A DNA stretch of 13,274 nucleotides from Dimargaris cristalligena (Eukaryota; Kickxellomycota; Dimargaritomycetes; Dimargaritales; Dimargaritaceae), in NCBI GenBank assembly GCA_027576995.1, contig JANBQC010000696.1, positions 1 through 13,274 on the forward strand, read 5' to 3'. Below are positions 1-8,997 of this stretch, one piece after another. Made by a program: the position numbers and the translations under genes. The notes beneath the pieces were generated by a model. That model saw only the letters and a program-made list of their open reading frames with translations. It was not told the DNA's origin and made no database searches. The stretch's first letter is position 1, and each line of letters starts with the position of its first letter.

Positions 1-1749
1 TAGTAAAGTCCCAAGTATAGGACGAGCCAATCACAGAGATGGAATCAGTGGGACGGGGGAAATGAATTTCCAACATTTCTCGCCATAACTTCCGATATTT
101 GACATGTTTAATGCCCCCACCACCGGAACTATTTATGTCCAAAAATATGTCACTGCATGTCTATTATTCTCTCCTGTTTCTGGCTAAATCCGCTAGCATA
201 TTTAGTTAACCATTGTCCTTTTATTTGAACCTCTTCATATACACCCATTCGATTACATTTTTCAATGAAACTAAACCACCTAGAGGCACTCACTGTCCTC
301 CAGCTAGATTCTTCCCCTCCATTCAGTTTTAATGATACTCCTACAGTATTTCCAACAAAAGAAAGGCAAAACTGTTTTGCATATCCTTAAACCTAGTACT
401 TCCAAGGTGTATCTATTTGGTGCTGCATATATAGATTTCAACCCCCCCCCTCCCTTCATTTCAGGCAAAACTAGAATTAACCAACATTTTGCCAGCAAAA
501 CTGTATGGCTACTAACGTAAGGGACCCAAAATGGCTCTACACTTGATTGGAATACATGATATCTAATCCGACAACAGAGAGTACAGGGAAGAAGGGAGGG
601 GGGGATTACAGACTATAAAGTTGGGAGACAACGGGTATGCGATAGCCAATTGATGCTATTCACACACCCATTCACAGTGGTTCCACGAATTCTAGTTATC
701 CAAAGCGAAGAGCCCATGCCAATATCCTGTGGAATAATCGGCTGAGGTAGACTGGACTAATGGGAGGAGGGGCCATCCTGCAATTAATTTCCAGCCCCAG
801 ACATCATTAGCATCCCATAATGAGTGGTGGCGCCCGTAGTTAATGAGTTGTGGCGAAACGGGACCGCTGTCCGACTGGGGCCCTATCTCTTTTTTCTCTC
901 TTTCAAGTACCCGCACTAGTATACATGGGTTACATGGCTATTCTCAATTTACCTTCTAATAGTTTAGGAGTCGCCTGGCTAACGGTACCACATACCCTTA
1001 TTCGTGTGAATAGCACCACTAGCCAAGCAACTAGGTTGACGAGCTCTAATAATACCTGTACTTTTATGTTGGTGGAGATTATGTGGCAATTGAAAGGCCA
1101 CCCTTTATTCTACAGTGACTTGTATGGCTTTTGGTCTTTTCCGCTTAAAAAATGACTGTGAGCCTGGATACACTTGTGTCACATGTGTCCCTAAATCACC
1201 CAGGGGAGATAGACACCGGGTGCTTCTCTGTTGGATTCTATCGTAGTGCATTTTTTATTGCAACGAGTAACAGGAGCAAAGAGATTTCTAAAATTATAAT
1301 ATGTGGAATGGGGGAGGCTGATGAAGTTGTATACTCTCAAGTTATATTGATGGAGCCCACATTCCTCCCTATTTCAGATCTACCAATCGACGCAAAAGAC
1401 CGGGAATAATGGGTAGTACAGGGATGGGTCCACCCATCATTTCTCTCCGTTGCAACCCTATCAATGTGCAAGGGTGTATAACCATATTGAACACCAAAAG
1501 GCCGTGAGCCAATGGGCTAAACCTTCACCCTGGATAGTGTAGGCACTGGATAGCTTTATTCGCAGCCCGCATTTGGTCGCTGGTGCAACGGGTTGGTGTG
1601 AAGGAATATGCGTAGTTAAAGCACTATAATCGAACATCCTCCGTTCAAAAATAGAATTACAAAGGCCAGTGGTTAAGTGGCCATTTCCCCCGTTAGAGCA
1701 CCCACCACCCGTAGCGGATTCAAGGCTGGATAACATCCGGACATTTGCT
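1..1749. other. Left intergenic region, no supportable gene
   Basis: I find no convincing gene here. Several open frames of 75-100 codons exist on both strands, but they either start at non-ATG codons or show no codon bias and no promoter. The region holds a C9 run at 442-450 and a 15-nt perfect palindrome at 366-380 (arms GCAAAAC and GTTTTGC around one T). The octamer GCAAAACT recurs at about 464 and 494. CpG dinucleotides are common, unlike the right end of the window. The last few hundred bases probably contain the upstream control region of the secreted-protein gene that starts at 1941. Confidence 0.6.
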
Positions 1750-1757
1750 TATAAATA
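1750..1757 (+). promoter_or_regulatory. TATA box of the secreted-protein gene
   Basis: An exact TATAAATA lies 191 nt (start to start) upstream of the ATG at 1941. The 183 nt between box and start contain no ATG and are rich in C and T, as expected of a fungal 5' leader. The ATG at 1941 is therefore the first one a scanning ribosome would meet. The transcription start itself is not visible. Confidence 0.6.
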
Positions 1758-1940
1758 CCGGTCTTCTCCCCCCTCATTTGTGGTAACTACACCCGCCTTA
1801 CCTTCTTTCAACTGGACTTCCCTTGAAATAACCCCCTGCCCACTTCAGACTCTATACGCCTCCCCTTCAATTGCACCTTTCTATCCGCTGTTCTCCGCCC
1901 GAATAAGCACCCTCCAAGCCACCCGTTCGAATTTATCGCG

Positions 1941-3608
1941 ATGAAATCCGTGTGTTATTCCGTCACCCTAGTGGGTATGATTGTCGCTCACTGTGCCGTC
2001 GCTCAGCCCCATCCCACCACCGGGACTCCCATGCTAGAATCAATTGGACAGGCATCGGGTCCCAGACCCAAGGATAGCAACACAGGGTACCCAATTGGTT
2101 CCGGCGACCCAGGGGTACTTCAGAATACCGTGTTTGGTGGAGTCAGCGGCGAGTACAACGACGGGCTACTGGCCAGCCAACTCGAGAAACCTGAAACTCC
2201 CGACCAAACTCAGATGGGGAAGCCCTTCAAGCTGTTCGCCAAGGACTCCCCGCAGGAAATTCTCAATACAGTAGGTAGGTACCTCAACCCGCTGGAATCC
2301 GCCAAGGTTGCCTACGTATCTCAAACGGCTCAAAAAATGGCCCTCAGCAGCAAGCGCTTTAAAAAAGCTGAGCATGTAAGTTTAATAACATTATTTTTTC
2401 AATGTAGCCCAATAGCGAAGACGGACGTATTCCCTGGTATTCATCAGCATAGTATTAGCTACTGTCATTGATCATACCATTTCCCTCACCCAAGATACTC
2501 GCTTTACTATAAACTAACCATAGCCATTCCCAAGCCATTACTATATTCATTATCCATATCCTGTCGCCATTATTCGATTCGGATTGTCTAGATCGCGAAA
2601 GTGGTCGTCCCGCTGCTAGAATCACTGGGCAAACCCAATACCCAGAAATCTGACGAAAGATTAACCCGTGCCGAAGAGGATGTCATTATCTGGGATTTTG
2701 TGAGTGCTGAGCTTACCAATACTATGTTCCAGCAGCTCTATCATCAGCTCGCCAACAATGGAATCACACCGGATGGCAGACCCTCTCCTCTTGACGACCA
2801 GGACACGATTGATAATCAGAGGGCTATTTTGGAACTACCCGGACTGGTGCCAGCACTAAAAAAGATCTACGACGACTGGTGCTATGTGCGTTTTGATGAA
2901 AAATCTAGGCAAGAACTAGTTGAGACATTCCCGCTGGTTGGATTTGCCCTCAGTCACAATGCTGGGCAACTCTGGGAGGTTACCAAAAGGTTAATCAAAC
3001 TGTTCACTCCGAAACGCAAAGAGCTAACAGCACCATTCAGTAATGTGTTTCCATTCGATGGAGAGCTCCTAACCGAACACCTTCACTGGGATATGAGTAG
3101 TACCAAGGATCCTATGGTATTTTATTCCATCATCGCCGAAATCACCGGCGCCTTGGCTGCCGGTATGCAATTTGACAAACTCGGTGAATATATTACCGAA
3201 ATTCGAAACCACAGATTCAATGCAACTAGCATGTATGATTTCTTGCGACTGATGGCCCTGGAATTCAACCTGGCTGGGCTTGTGGACTGGGCTATTGATG
3301 CATTTAATTTCAATACATCCCATGCAATCAGGTGTTCCGAATATTTGGGTTTCCGCCGGGCTTACAAGACGCTCACCGACGAATATGGCCAGCCACAGCC
3401 AGAAATCCGATCCGATCTTAGCGATTGCGTGAACTGGTATGGTTCAATGGGTATGCTCCATCTAAGCCCCAGTCCCAATTATAAAGATGACACGCATCCC
3501 TCGATATCCTTTCGGGTACTCCGGTCTACCCTGCCTGAATATCACACAATCCCCAAGTCGGCCTTCGAGGACCAAACTGTGGTCGAGAAGTTGATTAAAG
3601 GCACATAA
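1941..3608 (+). CDS. Secreted protein of unknown function, two exons
   Basis: Exon 1 is 1941-2375 and exon 2 is 2592-3608. The 216-nt phase-0 intron (2376-2591) has donor GTAAGTTTA, a CTAAC branch-like site near 2514 and acceptor GTCTAG. Unspliced, the frame stops within the intron at 2469-2471. The spliced product is about 483 aa. Residues 1-21 form a clear signal peptide: a basic start, a hydrophobic core and an AVA-Q cleavage site. The next 75 or so residues are rich in G, P, D and T, with no large hydrophobic segment. From about residue 100 the protein looks alpha-helical, with a short Gly/Ala-rich hydrophobic patch near 326-338. Two N-glycosylation sequons (NAT at 355, NTS at 386) and three mature cysteines (242, 393, 424) fit passage through the secretory pathway. 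There is no C-terminal anchor or ER-retention signal. I recognise no catalytic motif or family. It is probably lineage-specific, and it could be an effector, a wall protein or a degradative enzyme. The gene call is firm; the function is unknown. Confidence 0.85.
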
Positions 3609-4379
3609 TGTTAGACGAATCGAACCTTGAAACCTGCTAGTTTGGGCCTAGGTCCTCCCCTCTCTCTTTGCTATTACATACCCAAAGTCCGTTTGTGAGG
3701 CCGCCTATCATAAGCGCTTCTTATTTAGTATGGCCAGCTTTAGTTTGGTAGCACATCCTATCAACCACCCTTCACCTGAAAACTTCATCTATGCCCGTCC
3801 TTTATCAATTAGTAGCCTGGTAATCGTATTAGTTAGTATTTCAAACCTACCCAGCCATTACTTAGTAGTTGCTATTCCCTTTTTGGTAAATTTCTGGCTG
3901 GTCTTTTATTATATATATATATATATATACCTAGCCATCGAGGTAAAACATAAAAATAAAGTATTACCCCTGTTGGCTATATATACTGAATAGTTTACGG
4001 GGCATGCTCATAGTGCAAATTGACTTTTAGCAGGCTGTAATGCTGGGGATTCAGTATACCTTGGTTGAGTTTATACTTCATAATAGAAATAGCCTTAGAT
4101 AAGTTTAGCATTATAGGTTATTCGGAGCTCCTTTATAACCGAATAAACATTCTAAGTTATTTAAAATTGCCGATACATTGTCAAGATAAAGCACCGAATT
4201 AAGGGATATTGATGATATATTCTTACAAAAAAGAAGCAGGCCAACATCCCCACACCCTAATCGTAGAGAGTAGAGATGTTGAATATCTGAAGAGCGTTGG
4301 TGAAAGGATTATCCTGGTGAAACAGTCTGGGTGGGGGTGGATGGCCGTATTTAATGATAAATGGAGAGCAAGCCCAAAT
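3609..4379. other. Intergenic region between the secreted-protein gene and mL59
   Basis: The 3' flanks of two converging genes meet here. An AATAAA at 3955-3960 could be a poly(A) signal for the upstream gene, though it is about 350 nt past the stop. Another AATAAA (4142-4147) overlaps the right arm of an 8-bp inverted repeat (TTATTCGG at 4118-4125, CCGAATAA at 4139-4146). An 87-codon ATG frame at 3730-3993 runs through the TA microsatellite and is hydrophobic only because of T-rich sequence. I do not regard it as a gene. Confidence 0.5.
3910..3929. repeat. (TA)10 microsatellite
   Basis: Ten uninterrupted TA units lie in the 3' flank of the secreted-protein gene. Tracts like this are usually length-polymorphic. 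Confidence 0.95.
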
Positions 4380-4751
4380 TTAGTACGGCAAGTCAGGCTT
4401 AGCCTTCACCTTCTCGGCCTTTTTAGCCATTTTCCAATTAGCGATGGTTTGGGGCATGTCGTCCAAGGCGGCCTGGATCTTAGCCTGGCGCTGGGGTTTC
4501 GTCAAATCGGCCTTGCGGCCCTTGTGGCGTCGGAGGCGTAGTGGTTTAGCGGACACCACCGGAGGCATACCGATCGACTGGGCATCGACGCCCCGGTAGA
4601 GGCAGGCCTTGCGCAGATCGGCTTGTTGGCGCAGACTCAGTTTGGAGGACCGCCAGAAACCATTGACGAATTGGGCTTTGAAATCCTGGGGAAGCCAGGT
4701 CTTTTCGACCTTGGCGAGTAGTTGGGCGGAAAACCGGCGGATAGTGGCCAT
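4380..4751 (-). CDS. MRPL25: Mitochondrial large-subunit ribosomal protein mL59 (yeast Mrpl25)
   Basis: This is an intronless 123-aa structural protein of the large subunit of the mitochondrial ribosome, made in the cytosol and imported into the matrix. Two blocks match the fungal mL59 family. SLRQQADLRKA at residues 39-49 is followed by a RGVD turn and a MPP motif (62-64). A basic block, KGRK at 77-80, leads into a helix ending DDMPQTIANWK (97-107). Family members carry the same SLR-QAD-K-A and MP-I--WK signatures. The first 20 or so residues (MATIRRFSAQLL) are basic and hydroxylated, as in an import presequence. The tail is lysine-rich. The protein is somewhat shorter than the yeast protein as I recall it. 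The start is the first ATG after at least 180 nt of ATG-free, pyrimidine-rich leader on this strand. Codon use is visibly G/C-ending, as in NDUFS3. The secreted-protein gene upstream on the other strand converges on it. No poly(A) signal is obvious. Confidence 0.82.
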   Translation of the reverse strand: MATIRRFSAQLLAKVEKTWLPQDFKAQFVNGFWRSSKLSLRQQADLRKACLYRGVDAQSIGMPPVVSAKPLRLRRHKGRKADLTKPQRQAKIQAALDDMPQTIANWKMAKKAEKVKAKPDLPY

Positions 4752-5363
4752 GGCTAGGAGGGGGAAATTTCACAAGAAGAACAAAAGGACTAAACCGCGG
4801 GGGTGGAATGGAATGGAAGACAAGGAAAGAGGTGTCTAGGCAATTTCTAACCCTTTACCCGGTTCTGTGTATGCGTGAATCACCGCAGGCTTGGTATGAT
4901 ATTTTCCCGCCTACTTGATTTTTTTCGATTACTCTCAAACTAATTGTCCCACTAGAATCTGGTGTGGACGCATTCGGGAGTTTAATGCAAATGAAGGCCC
5001 AACTAGGGTGTAGACTGGAACTATGATAGGAATATTGGGGGAGGTACCAGATGATATTATCGTTGATAGATGCCGTTGATGTTTTGTTATTTATTAGTGA
5101 TACTTATTTCACACAATGGACAAGTCCACGGTCTATAATAGCCGAAAAGTTGTCGTGCACCAGTGTAAAGAACACGGCAGAGACAAATTTTGATAGTAAA
5201 AATAGAATAAACTAATAGGGTCGGATGGTAGGAAGGAATAAAAGAAGGAGAAAAATAGAGAAACAGATTTTCACATGGAAATTTTTCCTTTCTACTTCGT
5301 GGTGTTGTGGCCGGGCCTGCTTAATCTCTAATAGCATATCCCAGCCAAACTATTTTTAGTTTA
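4752..5363. other. Upstream region of mL59, otherwise no gene seen
   Basis: The part next to mL59 is purine-rich on the + strand, so the mL59 transcript would have a C/T-rich leader, including a short ATTCC triplication near 4807-4820. No TATA box or recognised element was found for mL59. The rest (about 4930-5363) is AT-rich with many short open frames and no credible gene. Confidence 0.4.
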
Positions 5364-5406
5364 GAAAAGATGAAGAACATCACTGAAGGTCGGTCTTCAT
5401 CTTTTC
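5364..5406. repeat. Perfect 13-bp inverted repeat with 17-nt loop
   Basis: The left arm GAAAAGATGAAGA (5364-5376) is the exact reverse complement of TCTTCATCTTTTC (5394-5406). The spacer is 17 nt. An arm this long is not expected by chance in 13 kb. A TTTATAA lies 8 nt further on (5414-5420). It could be a dyad binding site, an RNA hairpin, or the remnant of a small element. Confidence 0.9.
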
Positions 5407-5450
5407 CCACCCATTTATAAGCCATTCGATAGCTAGGCCGTTTTTTCTAG

Positions 5451-5498
5451 TATTCCATATTCTATATTCAATATTCAGTATTCATAGGTTGTATTCAT
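5451..5498 (+). repeat. Minisatellite of 7-bp TATTCNN units
   Basis: Five head-to-tail heptamers (TATTCCA, TATTCTA, TATTCAA, TATTCAG, TATTCAT) occupy 5451-5485. A 6-nt interruption and a sixth unit (TATTCAT, 5492-5498) follow. The first five bases of each unit are invariant and the last two vary. Confidence 0.9.
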
Positions 5499-5595
5499 AA
5501 CTCGAGGATCTTATAGTTATAGAAGCCTGGGGCATATCCCCAGACTTAGTACTCTCAGAGCCGCCAACATTGGTGGACTTCTTTATTACATTTCA

Positions 5596-5603
5596 TATAA
5601 ATA
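5596..5603 (+). promoter_or_regulatory. Orphan TATA box, no gene found downstream
   Basis: This is an exact TATAAATA, the same octamer as at 1750. No ATG occurs on the + strand from here until 5985, and the frame opened there is only about a dozen codons. If the box is functional, it may drive a non-coding RNA, or a gene whose start lies beyond a spliced leader. It may also be fortuitous in AT-rich DNA. Confidence 0.3.
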
Positions 5604-5878
5604 CCCGTTGGGTATTCTACTAATAAACAGGCAGTTTTACATTAAGTATAGTTTACCAGTTAGTTATTTCGATCCACCAGTCTTGTTATATCCCTGTCAT
5701 CTATTTGGCCCAAGCCCATTCATTGTGCCTTATCTGCTGTACACTAGAGGGATCCCTGTGTGGTCCCCGGTTGCCCTAGTTGTCCCTATCTGAAGATCAA
5801 ATAAGAATTGTCCCCACCGAGTGCGTGTTTTCCTTAGTTATTTAGTTTTTCCACCAGACCGAGACTGCTCCAGTCGGC

Positions 5879-5896
5879 CCTGATAAGGTTATCAGG
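5879..5896. promoter_or_regulatory. Paired inverted GATA-factor motif
   Basis: CCTGATAA (5879-5886) and its exact reverse complement TTATCAGG (5889-5896) flank a GG centre. Each half contains TGATAA, which fits the WGATAR consensus of fungal GATA zinc-finger regulators. Closely spaced, oppositely oriented GATA sites are typical of their strong binding sites. No confident gene begins nearby, so the target is unknown. Confidence 0.4.
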
Positions 5897-5984
5897 CTAT
5901 ATTACCTTGTGGTATTAAGTGTGACCACAATAGGGGAAAAGAATATTTTTACGGAATTTTTTTTCTTTCCCCTCTATTAACATA

Positions 5985-7536
5985 ATGAGTTTTTTAAAAA
6001 CGAATTTATCAAAGCATAGGTGATGGTTAAACTATGTATTCATGAATTAGCCGCTCTAAATATTAGAATGGCGAATGGCATTGGATTCTTTCAGGGCTCG
6101 CTAACCCACCACACCCACGGCAATAGTGTACTTTATTTGGTGTTTTGGAAGTTGAGAAAGGGACTTACCAGATAGAAATTACCAACCCCAATGAATGATC
6201 CATTACGCCCTGCCTTCACTTAATCATAAATCCTGCCTAAAAAAGTGTTCCGAAATTACATTTGCGCCAGTCGATGGTATTTGAGAGAGGATTAGGGCTA
6301 AATAAGGGCCGAACTAGAAACTGACCAAATTGTCCCTTTTGCCCCGGACGACTTCCCTCCCTATATGCCTAAAAATCTGTTCAACCACCAGTAGACGAAA
6401 TGCATCTTATCAGGCATTCCAGATTGGTTAGTCCTGCTGACGTTGATGCCTTAGTCAGCTATCCAGCCAGTTGTACGGCTGGACACAAGCTCTTCATTAA
6501 AAGCCGGCCGTTCCATGTCTGCATAATTGAGTGGGTGCGCCTTAGCTGGCTGAGCACCACAATGCTTTACCATTGCCCTTATCTTCACGTAAACAGCCGA
6601 TTCAATCCGAAAATTTGCTGGGCTTGACAGGCTTTATAAATAATGGGATTGTTTCATAAGAAACTTCGTGATAGTACCGCGCCTATCCATGAGGCAAAAT
6701 AAGGTATTGCGGACGGTGGAATGAACTATACACATTGGGGAGAATATTATCCATGACTGGTGGAGTAATATCTGAATGACTCGGCACCTAGAAAACGCTC
6801 GAACTGGCCAATTATTCGGAACCAACTCGTCACCCTACCAGTTCCCCTGTCTTGGCAGTATTCCCTTCCCAGATGCTTTAGATATACCGTCCATGCTGCC
6901 GTATATGTTTTATAAACTAAAATCAGCCCATTAAAATCCCCACCACTCAATGTCTGTCTATGTGTATTATTCAGCATTGACCGAGTTCTTCGTAATTCCC
7001 CTATTGACCCTAACGCTTCGTGGACGCAATTACCTCTTATCTGGATATTACTAATAATTACATGTTTCGATAATATGTCTATATTTCCCACGTCCCCCAA
7101 GAATCCTGGGTCACCCTAGGCAGCTAGCCCTGAGGACACGTCCCCAACCCGTGTTGGGAGATAGCAGGTCGAAGGCCTCTCGTTTTCCCCTACATAGTAA
7201 ATAGGCAAGACCATCTGCCAGACCAATCGCTAGTGATCAAGGTATACTATTGAGCCTGGCTCCCATAATCGCCCAATCCTCTCGTGTGCGCATTCATTAC
7301 CCCTGTGCACTACAGCCCTACGCAATTTGAACGTGTATTCCGGCCCGGGGAACACCGACGGAAGATTGTTCATTCAGCTCCAAGCGAAAAGTGATATAGA
7401 CTATGCCTGTCCTGGAAATACAATGAATGCTTAAGGAAGCTACTGTCAACTTATCCTCCCAACTTTAATGAGCCAACCTACTGCTGTTCCAAAGGACCCT
7501 TAATGTACCACATGCCTATGGTGTTTTGAGAGTCCC
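5985..7536. other. Intergenic region, no supportable gene
   Basis: An ATG frame of 75 codons (6400-6627, +) and a TTG-initiated frame of 117 codons (6747-7100, -) are the longest. Neither shows codon bias, a promoter in place or a recognisable motif. A TATAAATAA stands at 6635-6643 on the + strand with nothing obvious after it. A 7-bp inverted repeat (TCCAGCC 6462-6468, GGCTGGA 6477-6483) lies in the first frame. CpG is present at ordinary levels. Confidence 0.5.
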
Positions 7537-7544
7537 TATAAATA
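7537..7544 (+). promoter_or_regulatory. TATA box ahead of a doubtful small gene
   Basis: An exact TATAAATA is followed by a C-rich tract (7584-7628) and then by ATG 7669. From there a 26-codon exon could be joined to a 53-codon frame ending at 8021. The box is as good a match as the one at 1750, but the gene it would serve is not established. Confidence 0.3.
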
Positions 7545-8057
7545 AGAGCCAGGCTTATTCAAAATTGATGGTCCCCATGAGCTACCCCCCACCTTTCTTC
7601 CCCGCCCCGCCCCCTCCCCTCATCCCCTGCGGTTGTGGTTTTTTGCACTCTGAAGACACTCCGACGAAATGCAATCAAAGAAGGTATTCACGGTGCACGC
7701 CATTATCAAGGAAGGGTTGTACGGTTGGGTTATTCTTGGAAAGACGGTAGAATAATCCGCCTTGGTAAAGGTAAATCATCGCCTTTTACTGGAGAGCGAT
7801 GTGCATTAAACCAGCCGCGGGACCTCGATGGTCTGGTATTCTGTTCATGCCCACCACAGTCCACTGCCGTTTATCGTTGGGCTGGCTTATTATCGACCAC
7901 CGGGCGACGGAGTATGCTGGGACTACACTGCGTTGGATGTAAATTAACGGGGTATACGGAGATCCCCCACCTTTTTTTTAGTCAGTCCGGGAACTGGACC
8001 ATTGTATATTTCGTTCAATAAATTGGGTAGGGTAGTGATATACCGATATCTAAGCAG

Positions 8058-8064
8058 TATATAA
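8058..8064 (+). promoter_or_regulatory. TATA box of the small secreted peptide gene
   Basis: TATATAA lies 194 nt upstream of the ATG at 8252. One ATG (about 8073) falls within 10 nt of the box, upstream of any likely transcription start. From there to 8252 no ATG occurs, which supports 8252 as the initiator. The spacing nearly equals that of the other secreted-protein gene (191 nt). Confidence 0.5.
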
Positions 8065-8251
8065 CTGACCGATGGCACCCACCCTCACCTACTTTTAACC
8101 TCGTCATCACCATTGCTTTACTTACCGTTCACTCTACATTATTTCACCATATTCTGCTTTATTCATTTGACTCATAAATTAGCTCGATTTTTTGATATTT
8201 GGTTGACCTACCCTTGTCCCCGTCCAGTCTCACACCACACGTACAGAAAAT

Positions 8252-8470
8252 ATGCGGTCATTTCCTATTTCCATTTTTTACTTGTTGGCTATTTGTCTCG
8301 CCTTCTCAGCCTTTCCCGCCACTACACACGCGTATAAGATCGACTATAGATACGCCATCAAGACTCGTTTGACTAATTTTAAGCAAGACACTCAGATGAA
8401 AATCGAAGACGCGGTGACGAGCGTCAAGAAAAAGATTGCCAATTATAGGAAGAAACCCAGTGGCTCATAG
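8252..8470 (+). CDS. Small secreted basic peptide, unknown function
   Basis: This single-exon frame of 72 codons starts at the first ATG after its TATA box, with A at -3. Residues 1-27 make a textbook signal peptide: Arg2, a hydrophobic core at about 8-21 and a likely THA-Y cleavage site. The predicted mature peptide is 45 aa and contains no cysteine. It has 12 Lys/Arg against 4 Asp/Glu, about +8 net. It includes a KKK run (59-61) and an RKK run (66-68). Residues 35-65 alternate charged and hydrophobic positions and could form an amphipathic helix. The lack of cysteines argues against a defensin-like fold or a hydrophobin. Plausible roles are a secreted effector, a membrane-active cationic peptide or a wall-binding peptide; none is shown. 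Longer frames overlapping it in other registers lack these features. A poly(A) signal follows at 8606. The chance that this is a spurious frame is real but reduced by the promoter, signal peptide and 3' signal together. Confidence 0.6.
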   Translation: MRSFPISIFYLLAICLAFSAFPATTHAYKIDYRYAIKTRLTNFKQDTQMKIEDAVTSVKKKIANYRKKPSGS

Positions 8471-8605
8471 TCCTCTATTCCGCCTAGTCGTTCGAACTCC
8501 ACACCAATTTAAATTGTATAGGGCCACTCGCCTGAAAAAAAGGGTTGCTTGTTTTTCATTTCCCAGTTTATATGCCCCCAAACTCTCGTTTCTGGCTCAA
8601 TTTAC

Positions 8606-8611
8606 AATAAA
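8606..8611 (+). terminator. Poly(A) signal of the small secreted peptide gene
   Basis: A canonical AATAAA lies 136 nt after the stop codon, a normal 3' UTR length for a fungus. No other AATAAA occurs between the stop and this point. Confidence 0.45.
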
Positions 8612-8997
8612 ATCCACTGTTCACCACCTGCAAAGACATTCGTCAAATTCTGCTGGGGAAGGAGGATATCCACAGGATTGTTATTTTCAAATATTATACT
8701 CGTTAAAGTATACGTACTCTGACAGCGGGCCTTATCAAGTGAGCGGCATGGCTGGGAGGTCCGTGAAGAGGTTGCAGCAAATACGATAAGCCAGTCTAAT
8801 CGCCCATGAGGTTTGCTTCGCTATAAAGGTGGCACATACACGCCTCAATTTACAATATTAAACCAGGGCCACCATAATTCACTGCCGAGTAGTTTTTGTT
8901 TTCCAAAAATAAAAGTAAAAAATACTAGTCAAGTTTATCAGTGAAGACTTCCCCTGTGGACGGCACGCAGTGGAAAACATGAAAAAACTATTGGTCA
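8612..8997. other. 3' flank between convergent genes
   Basis: No gene is seen. The stretch separates the + strand secreted peptide gene from the - strand NDUFS3 gene and should contain both transcript ends. No AATAAA is found for NDUFS3 on the - strand. Confidence 0.4.

Noticed and set aside
850..1155. 101-codon frame overlapping the next one at ATGA
   Set aside because: It starts at GTG, and overlapping stop-start coupling is not a eukaryotic nuclear signal.
1152..1409. ATG-started 85-codon frame on the + strand with A at -3
   Set aside because: No TATA box, signal peptide, codon bias or recognisable motif. A frame of this length is expected by chance.
3612..3640. GGTTCGATTC on the - strand, like a tRNA B box
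   Set aside because: The flanking bases do not form a T stem, and no A box or acceptor stem is found at the right distance.
3730..3993. 87-codon hydrophobic frame that looks like a membrane protein
   Set aside because: The hydrophobic residues come from T-rich DNA and the TA microsatellite. It lies in the 3' flank of a gene and has no promoter.
6400..6627. 75-codon ATG frame on the + strand
   Set aside because: No good promoter or bias. Its Lys/Cys/Trp-containing tail does not match a domain.
6747..7100. 117-codon frame on the - strand
   Set aside because: It begins at TTG, codon use looks random and there is no homology I recognise.
7568..7750. Proline-rich short frame after the TATA box at 7537
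   Set aside because: The prolines come from a C-rich low-complexity tract, and the ATG lies about where transcription itself would begin.
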